Made by a program: the position numbers and the translations under genes. Shown here piece by piece: positions 24,203 through 36,644 of a DNA stretch of 64,000 nt. The stretch comes from Nectonema munidae (Eukaryota > Nematomorpha > Nectonematoida > Nectonematidae). Positions within the stretch are counted from its first letter, which is position 1. Every line of letters starts with the position of its first letter. The stretch is from assembly GCA_030549495.1 (NCBI GenBank), contig JAUIRK010000744.1:62001-126000 (forward strand). Direction: 5' to 3'. The notes under the pieces are model-generated. The model saw only the letters and a list, made by a program, of their open reading frames with translations, had not been told where the DNA came from and ran no database searches.

Positions 24203-25080
24203 TGATGCAGTCTTCAAATGGATTAATTCTGACTTTATTTTGTTGTTTTAAAAAAATCTAATCAATATTACTGGTCAAAGGCAGCAGTTATACTTAATTT
24301 TTGCTATACTTTCAATGCGTTTATTCGCTACACGGTATTGAAGGATGATAAGAGTTTTTACAAATTTAGTTATATGATAAAGAACTCAACAAATTTTCTG
24401 ATTCCTGGTCGAAGGGCGTGAGACTTTTCAGTGGATTTCGAGCCATTTTACCAATAATAATCTAAAAAACCTGAATGAAACATTACATTTTTACATGAAA
24501 TAGGGAACTTATTCTATAAAAGTGAGTGTTATTTACGAATATTTAAAGTAAAATGTAATGGCTTGACTTGATACTCTGATAAGGGCCTTTCAAATTTAAT
24601 TTAAATGAAGGAATGTGTTAGTGTTCAAATGAAATATTGGTATTTATTGAAGCAACAAAATTTTATAAATAATACGTTTGTTGGAAGCAAATTTCCAAGA
24701 AGGAATTTGACATCATATGTTGGCGCAGACGAGGATTCATTGTGAAACGCTTATCGAATCAGCATTTTAAGAAACTGTTTATTTTAAAAATGTTTCAGAT
24801 TTAATCTTGGATCCATTAGAAAGCCTTCACGTTGGGTGGAACGCTAAGGATGTGACAAAACTTCTCTGTATTAGTAAGAATAACTAACTTTATTAGTAAG
24901 ATATAAATAACTTAACAACACATAAAATAGCAGAAAGTTGTGATCAGGAAATAATTTTTCGTAGAGAGTAAAAATATAACTTTAACAAAACATGAAGAAG
25001 CAGAGGGCTGTGTGTTCACACATTGTCTGAGAAAAGGAAAATATGAATAATCATTTGCGGCACGTGGTGGAGTGTGTGTA
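24203..25080. other. Intergenic DNA before the minus-strand gene's 3' end
   Basis: AT-rich, no supported exon and no recognised element. Confidence 0.5.
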
Positions 25081-25094
25081 TGGTGTGTACTCTT

Positions 25095-25643
25095 AAATTT
25101 GTTTATTCAAGAAAACAAAGAGCAAAAATGGTATAAAAATGGTTAAAATATAGGGTATTTTTACAAAAATATTTTCAATGCGTAAAATATCAATATTGAA
25201 TAAAATTTTCAAACAACCATACTGCTCCAACGAGTAATTTGAAGTAGAGGAGAAAGTCAAGGACATCATCAAGATCGATGTGATGAATCCCATCATAGAA
25301 AAATCATAATTGCTGGACAATAATAAAACACAACACGTAAAAAGGAGTATATGGAGTGGTGTTGTGTTGTTTAAAATACAGATATAAATGTGTGAGGGGG
25401 AATATATCATATAAAAATAGTAACTATTTATAAGTATAAATAAAATTCCAAATGCAAACATATCACAAGTAAGGACAGTGCACGCATCAGACTGCCAGAC
25501 GGTTGAGAGAAGGAGACCGGTTTAGAGAAGACTCGCATGCTGAGTGAATGACGCTGGTTGAAATAAATGCAATTCATTTTGTAAGTGATGATTACTGGAT
25601 CGAGAGGTGTTCAGAGGTACTGCTTGTGTAGTAAGGAATGTTT
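25095..25643 (-). other. Probable 3' UTR of the zinc-finger exon-array gene
   Basis: It directly follows the stop of exon H. An AATAAA signal on the minus strand lies at about 25100-25105. A 122-residue hydrophobic open frame here (25461-25093) has AT-driven composition and is not considered a gene. Confidence 0.5.
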
Positions 25644-27127
25644 CTACTCATCCATTGCCTCGCCATCTTGATTGTGGTGCGTGGTTGTGGAGAAGGGATA
25701 TTTATTGCTGAAGGGGCTTTCGCTATGACTGATGATTGGGTTTGAAGCAGGCGGCGATAACACATCGTCTTCTTCGCCGTGTTTTGGCGGAGAGAGGCGA
25801 TCTTGTAGCTGAGTGGTTGTGGTGAGGATTGGCCGGTTGTATTGAGACAGATCACACACGTTACTTTCATTAATTGTGATGTTTTTGTATGTGGGCGGGC
25901 ATGTCGATGATGAACTAGAGAGGGTAGAGGAGCTGCAACTCACGTTGCTAATTGTGGATGACGCGATAGAGAGAGGAGCGAAGATGAAGCCAAAGTTGTC
26001 ACCACCGCCACCCACTTCTTGACTAGAGGCCGACGGAGAGAGGGGCGAGCGTTCTGCTGCTTTGTTCTCATTCGGGTCCTGACTTCGGGAGTGCGGGTGC
26101 CGCTGGCTACTGCTCTCATTCGAATCCTCTTTCGAAAAACTGATTGAATGGGCGTCCTCATCTTCTTCGTCTTCACACTCTACCAACTCATTTTCATCTG
26201 CGTCTTCGAACTCATCTTCCTCTATCGGAGGCTGGGATTTGTCTTCCTCCTCTCCCTCCTCTTCTTCGGGATCGGCGCCACAGCACTCACCCTCCTCCTT
26301 TTCATCAAAGTTACTCTTCCTGATTGAGTAGTCTTGTATCGCGGAGAAGCCGACATCACGGCCATTTTGACGAAAGTGTTTTAAGGGCGGATAGTCATCT
26401 ATCGAATACAAATTTTCTTGCACGTTTGGAATTGCCTTATTCATCTTGGCAGCGTCTACTTCCAAAGAGTTTTTGGCATCGCGAGCAATATTGTATATTA
26501 TTTTCTTTGGCGCCATTTTCATGCGTTTCTTGCGGTGGTGCTCTTTTGGAATAGGATTTGTAGCGATATCATCATTAATTATAAAGGATTTAGAGTCTAC
26601 TTCTTCCAAATCTTGATTTTGAATAACACTGCATGAACTCAAATCTCGCACGCTCTCACTTTCATTCAAGGAGAGCATCATTGGCTCCTCTTTAATCGTG
26701 AAATTAGGAGTGGAAATGGGATTAGTGGCATTCAAGTTGTGTTTGTAAGCTTCGTCGATATTGTTGTTCATGGACTCTTCTTGCTTTATAACACTTTTCA
26801 AAGCCTGTGGATAGAGACTGAGGTAATCAGATAAAATGGACTGAGTCGTGTTATTCGTCATGATGCTGGGAAAGAAGCTATGCTTCACAGATTCCGTTAG
26901 CGCTGAGAGTGGATTGTGAATTCTCTTACTGTTCGCCACGTACTCCTGCTGGGAAGAGTACGCGGGAACATCTTGGTCAGAATTGTTTGCAGCATTGTTC
27001 GCGGTACTGTTGTTGTGTTGGTGGAATAAGTGACGCAAGTCTTGTTCAATCAACACATCCGCCATCTCATACGACTTATTCAAGTGGATCAGATTGTTTC
27101 GCTTTTCCTTTATTGATTTCATCATTT
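25644..27127 (-). CDS. Exon H: shared C-terminal acidic regulatory tail
   Basis: Terminal exon, 493 residues after a phase 1 junction. It follows the acceptor CTTTTTCACTCGTAG after a 60-bp intron. The product begins with coiled-coil sequence (EMMKSIKEKRNNLIHL, EMADVLIEQDLRHLFHQ), then a low-complexity Asn/Ser stretch, two SUMO-type motifs (IKQE in VIKQEES; IKEE in TIKEEP), a basic cluster that could be a nuclear signal (HHRKKRMKMAPKK), and a conserved-looking SIDDYPPLKHFRQNGRD segment. It ends with an acidic run rich in Glu and Asp, poly-Ser and the C-terminus HHNQDGEAMDE. This layout fits a nuclear transcription or chromatin factor. No catalytic domain is seen and the family was not recognised. 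The codon and base composition are clearly coding, unlike flanking DNA. Confidence 0.85.
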
Positions 27128-27187
27128 CTACGAGTGAAAAAGGAGAGAGAGTTATTAACATCAGACGATACAAAAAAGTAGATGTAC

Positions 27188-27310
27188 CTTCAATTTCACT
27201 GCTCAGTTTAGTTTCCTTGTTGCGTATGTTCAGCTTGAACTTGATTAGTCGAGTCCTGAGACCTTCAAACATGTCTAAACTTTTGATAACTTCTTCAAGT
27301 TTTTCAATGC
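27188..27310 (-). CDS. Exon G: coiled-coil segment
   Basis: A 123-bp phase 1-1 exon with acceptor TTTTTTCATTCAG and donor TTGAAG|GTACAT. It encodes IEKLEEVIKSLDMFEGLRTR to KETKLSSEIE, with heptad-like spacing of Leu and Ile. It is flanked by introns of 59 and 60 bp, so a conceptual frame reading through from 27347 is an artefact. Confidence 0.85.
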
Positions 27311-27369
27311 CTGAATGAAAAAATGAGCACAATATAAGAGGCGCCACATTTCATTTAATTTCAACTTAC

Positions 27370-27504
27370 TTTTCAAACAGGTTGAGTTTTCGTAGAAGGA
27401 TTTTTTGATAGAGTCTCTACACTCATCTAAGCTCGCCTTTATTTCCTCAACCATCTCGTCTATGAAGCCAATTTCATGCGCACTTCGCCAAAACACAACA
27501 TTTT
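27370..27504 (-). CDS. Exon F: start of the shared module
   Basis: A 135-bp phase 1-1 exon with acceptor TCTATTTAATAG and donor AAAA|GTAAGT. It encodes ENVVFWRSAHEIGFIDEM and onward to FYENSTCLK, a helical acidic-basic segment that continues into the coiled coil of exon G. No in-frame ATG opens it, so it must be spliced from an upstream exon; exon E at 29.8-30.2 kb is the nearest candidate with a matching phase 1 donor. Confidence 0.8.
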
Positions 27505-29812
27505 CTATTAAATAGAAGCTTCGTTATTTGTGCAAAATGAATGATAAAGGAAGGAAATAAGAACTTTGCTTTTAAAAAACTAACAATATCTTGGAGCTAA
27601 ACATGCACGCTATAAAAAGATGGCTGAATAAAATAAATTCCTACTATATAAAACTCGTTTAGAAGACGCTCGCTCGATTCTGTCCTTTAAACTCACGTCA
27701 TCAAAGGCCAACTAATTTCATACTTTCAGAAGATTTTCCGCTAGGGTTAATAATATTTTTGGATTTTGAATTGTACAAAGAATACTGAAAAAACGCGATT
27801 AAAGTAAATATATTGATAAACTATCGAGTATTTGCGGCAATTTATGTTAAAAAAACAGATACATCATATTTAGAGGCCAAATTTTACAAATTCTTTTCTT
27901 CGAATTTTAAAATAAATGAATAAAAAACATAGATTCTTCTATACTTTTATAAAGTTTTCGGTAAAATGGCACCATCTAGCAATCTTACTATAAATAAATA
28001 CATATACATATCAAAGAAAGATCCAAGCGAGTAGAAAGAACGTATTTCTTTTAGCTATAAAAAATGATAAATTCTTTCTCATACAAAATCAGCAAATAAA
28101 ATTTTTTTGCGAGTGAGGGTGGTAAAAACCATCTTCTTCAACCGGAGCAATATCTTTTCCCAAGAACTACAATCACATGCAAAAGAACATTTCGAAAAAG
28201 CTCTTATGCGTATCACACGTCCCTAACACTGGTAATATCAAGACTTTTTTATCAGATCAATAAGCATTTTTTGTAACATCGCGTTCTTTCAAACTTTTTT
28301 GTTTTCTTTGCCTTCTTTTTGAAGAATCAAAAAGCTAATCTGTTTGCTAATCTTAAAAATTGGAAAGGTTTTAGAATGATATGTCGTGCCCCTTCGTTTT
28401 CTTTCGTTTTAATCTCCAAACTCCATTTTTATCTTTCTGAACATTTTATACTTTAAATTCTTGTTCTCTTCCCAATACTCTGAATGAGGGAATTCCAAAA
28501 ATAACTCATTTAATACTCTGAATGAGGGAATTGAAAGAAAAATGTGTTATCTAAAATTTATACACATCATTTAATTTCCTTAAAAATGTTTGATTAGCAA
28601 TGTGAGCCAATCAAATTCACAATCTACCAATTACCATCTACCGTAAAAGCTTCAGAAATTATACGTGGAATTTCTTCAACCCATTTAATTGGTAAACAAT
28701 TTTTAGGAAAAGAAGACTTAAAAAATATTTGAAAAGATCTAGGCGAATAAGTTTAATTATAATTATGGGTCCATTTTTAGTCAATAAAATAATATTTAAA
28801 AATTGAGGTTTACATCATAAAAGATTTTATCATTCATCTAATTTATCATTCTGCATCAAACTTAATATATCTTTGAAATCACATTAAGAGTTATGTTTTA
28901 TATAAAATATAAAAATCAATATATTGATCCCTAAAATAATATGTCCTTTAAAAGATTTAATGTTTTTTTCGCGCATCAAACATGAAAATCAAAAATATAA
29001 TCATCGTATTTCAACTTGACACTTATCTAATTTTTAACTCTTAAAAACAAATATAACTATTAAAATAGATCGCATCCACATATGGCATGTTTCATTAATT
29101 TTTAATGAAAGAGAGCACACACATAAGACAAAATTTTCAAAATGTAAGTTATAAAAAGTACAGGCAATAACAACAAAGACACAAGGAAATCTTATTCCAG
29201 ATAAAGGCAACGACTACTTCAAGACACGATCTCCTAAGTTGTGCACATTTCATCAAATTATTGTGCTACACTGACCTTTGAACATTCGCTTAACAGGGAC
29301 ATGATCGTTGATTTGATGTGGACATGTTGCTTGTCTGAAAATAAGATACCTTAAGATAAAGAAATAGGAATTAGTGTTGAAATTCTATATTTGTGATCAT
29401 TATTAATTGTTCTGGTGAGACATTTATCACATCATTTACTTACAAAAACACATGAACCCTTTCCACAAATGAACTGTCTTTGAACTTCCAGAAAAATAGA
29501 AACCTTTCTTTCTGGTTTGAAAAGATGAATACGCAGCAAAAGTCCCGCATCAAATACCGAAAAAATCAAACTCTAAATTTTCTGCCTACAGTTATAGACG
29601 CAGATGGCAATGTTCTGGAATGCAAGGAAATATTTTAAGAAATCGAAAAAACTGCATTCTCCTCATCATCACTTCCGACTGTGTGATGAAGTACTTTGCT
29701 ATCTTAATAATGACAACTATTTTCACTTCTCGCATATGTGTGATTCTCTCTATCCATCCTAGAAGGAATAATATATGGGGTGAAAGAAGTGTTTTCATAA
29801 AGTTATCCATAC
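27505..29812 (-). other. Intron between exons E and F
   Basis: AT-rich. A small direct duplication of ACTCTGAATGAGGGAATT lies at about 28478 and 28516. No other feature was recognised. Confidence 0.5.
28478..28535. repeat. Short direct repeat (ACTCTGAATGAGGGAATT)
   Basis: Two copies of an 18-bp string with partly similar flanks, spaced 38 bp apart. Confidence 0.7.
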
Positions 29813-30220
29813 CATGTTTTCCTAAAGAAGAGATCACCGCTGCGTCATCTGCTCTTCTCACGTTCTCAAAAGCGGCTTCGATCGATGATTCTTCAGAATG
29901 CTCTTCGCTATTCTGGCTTTTAGAAACCTCGCTGGCTTGATGGGGCGCTGAGTTAAAGGACGTAGTACTTGATCGTTTTTTATTATCACTGAATAGGGAC
30001 TTGCAAATTTCTTTGGATTGGGAACCTTTGAAATGTCGGAGGAGATTGGACGTAGCCAAGAGAGAAGCGGAAAGCGTTTTGTGACAGGCCTTGCACTCCA
30101 AAACAATATTGCTTCCCTTCTTTTTCGGGTCATAATCTAGCATCGTAAAACACTTATCGATCCACTCTGAACGCGGAAACAATTTTACTACGTCCTTGTT
30201 TTTTGAAGATTTTTTCCCTT
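29813..30220 (-). CDS. Exon E: BED-type zinc-finger exon
   Basis: It encodes KLFPRSEWIDKCFTMLDYDP, then LECKACHK and SNLLRHFKG, a BED-like finger (counting from the ATG at 30242: Trp27, Cys50-x2-Cys53, His70, Cys80), followed by a Ser/Lys/Glu-rich tail with SEEHSEESSIEAAFENVRRA. The donor CATG|GTATGG is in phase 1. Two starts are possible: an internal exon from an acceptor AAAAAAG|AA at 30220 (phase 1), or a first coding exon from ATG 30242, which has an in-frame stop upstream. BED fingers bind DNA and are common in chromatin proteins and hAT transposases; no transposase core follows, and the exon splices toward the shared tail, which favours a host regulator. Domestication from a transposon is possible. 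Confidence 0.7.
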
Positions 30221-30242
30221 CTTTTTTCGTAGGAATAAACAT

Positions 30243-32568
30243 ACTGCTAAATTTATCTTAAAAATAAAATATTAATATTTTTAGACTCCCAAAAAAGAAT
30301 CGAATCTATTATTTTACAAAATCACACAAATGCGAAAAGTCACACATTACCTTTTCATTTAATTGCATACATTGATTTCAGAAATGAAGTAAAAATTCAA
30401 TAATAATAACAATTGTCTGGGTTACCCTTCGCAACAGGAAAAACAGCTTTTTCAGATGGTGCAAGAATAACTTTCAACCCATTTCGAAAACAAGCATCTT
30501 CTTGATCAATTCAACAACAGACATAACTTCAATTTTTATATAAAAAAAAGTCCTATCATATTAAGTCTTAATTTATGATGAAAAATGAACAAAGAAAGTT
30601 TGATGGGAAATTCAAATTCAATATCTTCGCAGTACAAAATTTCATTTCAATAAAGAGTTAGAATCAAGGTTGTCTGTCTCACGCATTTTATCCCTATAAA
30701 GTTGGCAAATGTGCATTGCTTTCAATTATTTATAGAAATTTGATACAAGTCAAGATATAGTAATTAAATGGGTAAATCATTTTCAGGTAGCCCCTTGATG
30801 ACAGGTGTAGACAAGTGTCGCAAGACATGAAATCAATCTGCTTTATACATATAATATGGCATTGGAAAAGAAGAAACTCTTATATGAACTTTTATTAATA
30901 ATAATATTTCATATATTTTATTGTTTAGAATTTTACAGGAACAAAAATTAAAATTGACATAAGTTCTCCAAGTACGCGTTACATTTGTGTTTTGAGAAGT
31001 ACTACTACAAAACGCATTGACACAAAATAGCGAGCTTTAAGGGTGATAGCATTTTTTATCAAGACATAGAAGGACCTTAAAATGAATGAAATGCGTTAAT
31101 TCCAAATAATTTGGCTTTTGAAAAGGGAAAAACGAGAACATTTCTTCGATCAATGTTCTTCAAAGGGCATAAATAATTTTCCAGATGGATACAGACACGA
31201 GCTGATGGAAGATGGACGTCTACAACTTCAATATGCGGTCAAGCGCAAGCTCATTCGTTATTTTTCAAACAAATGAGCAAAAGCCTTGGTTCTACTCATC
31301 TGAATATTTTATAGGATCGAAGTCTCGTCTATTGTGTGCGTACAACATCTCAAACAAAACATCTGACAAGGCCCTCGAATATAAAGGAAAATCTGTCCCA
31401 AGGTCCAAGGCCCTTGAATTTAATTAAATATATATATTAGCGATAGAGCAGCACATCCAGGGTACGAAGGGGACGCAAGCCCTCCTCCCCCCTCCAGCTT
31501 CTAATGATTTGGGGTTGATAAGAAGTAGGAGTTTTAGCTCTGAGTTGTTTGTTTTCATTTTCTCTTCAACTATCGAAGCACTAACGTTTTCATCATGACA
31601 ATGACTTCATCTTTGAAGTTACTATAGCTTGTATAAAACATCAATACACTGATCCAAGATTTTTGAGTTAATATCATTAAAAAATTAGCCCCTTCCAAAT
31701 CTCAGCCATATGGGATCCTGATTTGAGATAATGTTTGAAGTGTGAATGAAGTGCAGAATACATCTTGGGGAATACGCAAATGCACTTTTGCTTTACGTGA
31801 GATTCAAATAGACAATGACGCCAGCAAGATCTTTTAACTAAAATTTTTTAACTAGTTTTGATTTTAACTAAAAAAAAGTTTCTAATAACATGAGTATTGA
31901 AATAAAATCTATCAGTAGTAGAACGAAGAATAGAGCTTACTTTCTTTACTTAGTCAATTAAGAAGGCATATGGCTGAGACCAAGTTTAAATCTTCAGGCA
32001 CATGTTTTGAAAACGAAACGTTTGCTCAGTTTTGATGCAAGTTAGAGTAGACAATTAATTTTGTTTTTATTGAACACTGGCATCTCTAGATTTCGCGATT
32101 TAAGTTTCAAAAACGCGAACAAAACTTTTCCAAAATTTTAGATTAAAAGATCAAGTTTTTTAAATTGGTTTACTATCGTAATTACAGTGATTTTTAATTT
32201 TATATGTGAAAGATTTTAAATGTTATAAAAAAAAAAGCTTGAAACTACGAAAATTAAATTCTTCGTGAAAATTTCTTGCTTTACAGGATGTCAAAAGTCA
32301 ATTTGTAAATATTAAGACTTTTCAACTGCAATGTCTCAAGAAGAAAACACATTCTCAAATTGTCATAAATCATTCAATTGTTTGTTATTTAGGGCACAAA
32401 ATTTCAGACTGCGTCGCAAGAAAATTTGTTGAGATGGACTTAACACTCTCGTAATTTTGGGTTCTCCAAAATGATGTCTTTTAGAATGAATTTTCATATA
32501 ACTTAAAGCACAACGATTGGAATTGTGTCTAAACGGAAAAGAGAAAGAAGGAAAAGAATGAATTGTAC
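30243..32568 (-). other. Intron between exons D and E
   Basis: AT-rich. A GC-richer patch at 31440-31510 with a C-run may be a decayed transposon end. No coding signal on either strand. Confidence 0.45.
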
Positions 32569-32952
32569 GTTGGTTTTTGTCTGTGGAATTGCGAAGAAAG
32601 GTAGAGAAATTGGAAAAGGTGGCGCCATTTTTGAGAGAAAGCTCTCTTTTGTCATTGAGCATGATTTGTTGGAGGGCCAGGTACGAATCGGGAGTGAGCT
32701 TTGGGGAAGATGAAGAGCAGTTGGTGGAGGAGACGGGAGGCACGGAATTTGGATCGAATGAGTTGAAGAGGTGTGGCGCTTGCTTCTGTTGATAGAAGGA
32801 GGAAGAGTATTCGTTTGCGTCGAATGACGTCTGCTGTTGCAGCAGGGGGTGAGTGACGGGCGTGGCTGGAAGGCCGTTGTTGTGGCTACTCGCATTCGAA
32901 GTGTTGTTGAGTGAGGAGGCGAGATTGTTTGCGTACTCGCGGTTACAAGAAT
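32569..32952 (-). CDS. Exon D: low-complexity Ser/Asn/Gln/Pro linker exon
   Basis: It follows one of the best acceptors in the window (CTTCTTTCCTTTCTAG). In the phase 1 frame it reads SCNREYANNLASSLNNTSNA, then LPATPVTHPLLQQQTSFDAN, a YSSSFYQQKQAPHLFNSFDP stretch and SSTNCSSSSPKLTPDSYLAL to RNSTDKNQ. No zinc finger is present; it resembles a disordered transactivation-type linker. The 3' end is uncertain: CAAC|GTACAA at 32569 keeps phase 1 but is a weak donor. Otherwise the frame runs to a stop at 32363 and the exon would be terminal, with a tail whose composition looks non-coding. Confidence 0.6.
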
Positions 32953-33085
32953 CTAGAAAGGAAAGAAGACGCGATGACGGTAGAGCACAAAAATAAAGTG
33001 AAATTCATCATGAGTCTATTCCTACCATATCTTATTTCATACATTAATACAGTAAAACCTCTTAAAATGAATACTGCACCTAGGA

Positions 33086-33160
33086 CAGTGTGTCTCAAAG
33101 TGGTTCATGTGGACAGCCAATGCGTCCACAATTATTTTAGAGGGGTCCGTATAAGAATAT
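33086..33160 (+). mobile_element. hAT-like left terminus (CAGTGTGTCTCAAAGTGG)
   Basis: CAGTGTGTCTCAAAGTGGTT is a typical hAT terminal repeat, and the following GTGGACAGCCAATGCGTCC resembles MITE subterminal sequence. A matching right end was not found, so the element is truncated. Confidence 0.5.
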
Positions 33161-34439
33161 GTCAACTTTGGAGTTCATCAAAATTTCCGAAGTGTCTATA
33201 TTTTAAAAAAATAAAAAATGTAATTTTGTTGAGAAAAAGTTCTGAAATTGAAAAATATGATATATTATGGTTCAAAAAGGCGAAATTCATTAAATGTTAT
33301 TGATAGAGGAGATTTAAGATTTGTCATCTACTTCATTGGAATCTGACATAATTAGCAAATTTAGCTTCAAAGCAGTTCACACCAAACAACATATTTTTTT
33401 CGAATAAAATTTTTTCACTTTTTTGTTTTATAAAATTTTAAAAATAGTATATTAGCAAAGTTTAGTGATCACATTTTTTAAATATTTTAAATAATGTAAA
33501 AGGAGTTTAATCGCTGCAGGCAACTAAAGTTAAAGAGTGGCCTTTCTTTAGTCGAAAAAATATACTAAATTTTTGAGTCACAGTGCGATTTTTGCAAGTA
33601 CTTGAGACTGATATTTTCCAATAGACTTCAAAACTTTGTTAAAAATATTGATTGGATAATTGCTTTTCAAAACACAACAAGCTCTCTGGAAATAAAGCTA
33701 TCTAACAATTGGTATAGATTTTTCTCCACGAAATGCACTTTACCCAGATAGGTTGATTTTTTTAAATTTTTACCGCATCTATATAAACTTCGTTAAACGC
33801 AAACAAAGCGTCAATCTCTGGTATCTTCGACTATGTGGAGTTGTTATTTGGATATAGAGATGTATGGGAGGGAAATTTTTTTGTAATCGCGGATGTTGAT
33901 GTCAGAATTAATTTTTTTTAGAGAATACACTTATCATAATTGCTATTATAAGCAAACACGAGTTTTAAACCTCTTAAAAATTTAGAGATATATATAGATA
34001 CTTTTGCTTATGCATAATGTAATCATATAAAGGCGCACTTGTGATAAAAATGTGGATAAAGTAAACATTGAAAAATTCCGAAAAATACTTTGCGGTATAT
34101 AGAAAAAAGAAACGATGTTTGAAAATAAGGGATGCGGATGTTATTGTGAATGTAAAAAAAATTTTCCGCATCCTGATATCCAATACATCTTGATGTGTGC
34201 GAGATGATACAGAACAATATTCCTTACGTAATATTAGTACCACTAGGGTAAAATATTCTAGAAAAAAAAACATAAAAGTAAATCATCCATTTTAGAAAAA
34301 TATGATTTTTTGTACTTGATTCTCAGCCTCAACAGTAAAATTCAAAAAAAAACAGAAAACAAATGTACAATAATAGCCTGCTAAAAATGCAGTAACATAA
34401 TACTACAATATAGAGCAGTGCTTTCAGAATCAGAGATAC

Positions 34440-34570
34440 AGTCATACTTTAGCGTCAATTGCAGCTTAATGAAGATCACGGGTTCGATCCCAAAGGCTCC
34501 CACTCTCAAAAGTAAAATCACAAATAAGTGTGATTCGGCCATAACCAAGCTTAATGCAAGCATGTTGTCC
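34440..34570 (+). mobile_element. tRNA-headed SINE, family 2
   Basis: GATCACGGGTTCGATCCCAA (B box) is followed by CTCCCACTCTCAAAAGTAAA, then ATCACAAATAAGTGTGATT. The same order recurs at 40775-40885 with about 75-80 percent identity by eye. The CAC...GTG hairpin in the tail is shared. Confidence 0.65.
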
Positions 34571-35287
34571 AGCTTATTTTGTCAGTATAGGTGAGTAAAG
34601 AAATGCTTATTTCACGACGTGTATTAGACAACATCATGCAGAAAGTACATGGAATTTATTCACCTAGAATTTGTTGCATACGTGTCATATTTTGACTACA
34701 CAAACAGTGAATATATCACTCACGTACTTATTCTGATTCGATTGGATGAGAGATACTTGAAAACAATCTGCAATATATTCTTTAGTACTCCCAATTGCAT
34801 GTTAATAACAAGATTAAATTTAATACTAACTCTACGAACACAGAACATATATAAATCTTTACATGCCTAGAAATACTTTCCTTACATCTTCACCACAAAA
34901 GACGTTTGCCCCGCTTTCTCCTTGACTTAATTTAAAGAAGACCCAGAGTCTAAATCTTCTCTTATAGCTTGGCCAAGCTTCAGAAGCTTTTGCGCTTATA
35001 ACTTTTTTTTCGACAAAATGTAAACTCACCAAACTTTACATAACTGTTAATATATAGACGAAGAAAACCTTGTTTCAAAGTTTCAAAAATATTGAACTAA
35101 TTTTGAAAAAGTTATTAATCAAACATCAAAATTTTCGAAAAAAAGAGATATATGTACACATATATAGAGCTATATACCCACCACTTTTATCGGAGGTCAT
35201 AGCAAAAAAACTACAAAACTAATATATATAGTTATATATATAAATGAAGTGGCGCTGAGTCATTGAAAAACGTGGAAATTATAAAAA

Positions 35288-35635
35288 CTAAATTCAGAAG
35301 TAAAATCTCTTCAATGCAAATAAATTTTTTGGAGATAAATTCTCGACCTCTATGGTCATCAACTACCAATTAGAGAAGCGAGTTGCTGTGATTGAAGTAA
35401 GATGAAAAAGAAAAACTTTTAAAGAAAATTTTGCCATTTTAATAATACGAAGTTTATTAAGTAAAAGCTTTTCTGTTACATTTTACTACAATCACAGCAA
35501 CTCGCCACCCCCTCCTCCTCCAATTGGTAGTTGAAGATCGGTTGATGACCATAGAGTGGTCGAAAATTTATCTCCCATAAATTTTATTTGAATAAAGACA
35601 TTTTACTTTTTCTGATATATATATAATTTTTAGTC
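35288..35635. mobile_element. Foldback element: long inverted repeat, about 100-bp arms
   Basis: The left arm (about 35300-35400) and the reverse complement of the right arm (about 35486-35620) share GGAGATAAATT.TCGACC, CTATGGTCATCAAC, AACTACCAATT and GCGAGTTGCTGTGATTGA in order. A loop of about 85 bp separates them. The right arm has extra C/T-rich bases. There is no coding content; it would form a large hairpin if transcribed within the intron. Confidence 0.75.
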
Positions 35636-36233
35636 TTTTTTAAGTGCTATTGGATTTACCCATTAACGAATTTTATTTTTGTAGTCGACATATGTCGATA
35701 ATCGGTTAATGAAGGCCGAATAAGGTTAGTTATGGATTAATTAGCAGTAATTAAAACTGGTCATTATAAACACGTGGTCGTTGAAGCAGAGGGGAGAGAA
35801 GGGTATAGACGTAGCCAAGAGAAAGGGTCATCTTGAGAAAATCAGTTACTATGATAGCTAAAAATGGCTTTATGAATAATACAGAGTTAATATTAAAATT
35901 CAACTGAATTAATTGTTACAGTATTTGCATTCTATTAAAGATCAAATTAAATATCTTTGCGCGCCCTGCCAATAAAGGCTGGTCACGTCTAGGACTTTTA
36001 GGAATAAGAAAGACGGCCTATGCAAATGCTTTATACCAGACTTCTTCCCCCATAGCCCATTTTGTGTTCTGGCAAAATCGATTCGAACATATTACTTTTC
36101 GTCAGACTTCAAAAGTTAAACGTTGTTGAATTGAAGGAAAACCTCAATAAATAACTCCATTGCAAAAAATTGAACTATTGTGAGTGCTCCATTTTCATAT
36201 ATCGCATGATTTTACATTAAATAACTGACTCAG

Positions 36234-36644
36234 TAGTGATGCACCACCGATTACCGATTAATTAGCACTTATTCATCCACTGATTAATATTTAATTATTT
36301 CTTTGCAACACGGAACACCTCCTTGGTTAGAAAAATTTTCTCAGAAAAATCATCTTAAAATTAAATAAAATTTTATCTTAATTTTTTTGCTTAATTCTTT
36401 TTCTTCAAATTTCATAGGATTTTTGGCTATTTGTTGTTTTTGTTTTTTCCTCAATTCTCTAGTACAAGATCGGTGGTCTCAGCATCAGGTAAGAGAACGC
36501 AGGAGAAAAATTTTCCAACGTTTCATTTCTTAAAAAATAAATTAATTAAAAATTTATTCTTAAACGAAAATCCTTAGAAAAGTAGATAAATCAGAAAATC
36601 TATTAATCAGCGCTAATTTGTCAAATATGAACGGTACATCTTTA
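36234..36644. mobile_element. hAT-like MITE (TAGTGATGCACC ends)
   Basis: Left TAGTGATGCACCACCGATTA and right end ACGGTACATCTTTA (reverse complement TAAAGATGTACCGT) resemble the terminal repeats of the element at 51610. No clear target duplication. Related left ends occur at 44445. Confidence 0.5.

Noticed and set aside
25093-25461. Hydrophobic 122-codon minus frame
   Set aside because: It lies in the probable 3' UTR of the zinc-finger locus, is AT-driven and shows no family resemblance.
27275-27347. Continuous frames through 27128-27187 and 27311-27369
   Set aside because: Those stretches are 59-60 bp introns with clear GT-AG borders; the frames differ across them.
32503-32895. Minus frame rich in Pro/Ser/Thr (MRVATTTAFQ...)
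   Set aside because: It is the wrong frame of exon D; the phase 1 frame from the acceptor at 32953 agrees with all other exons.
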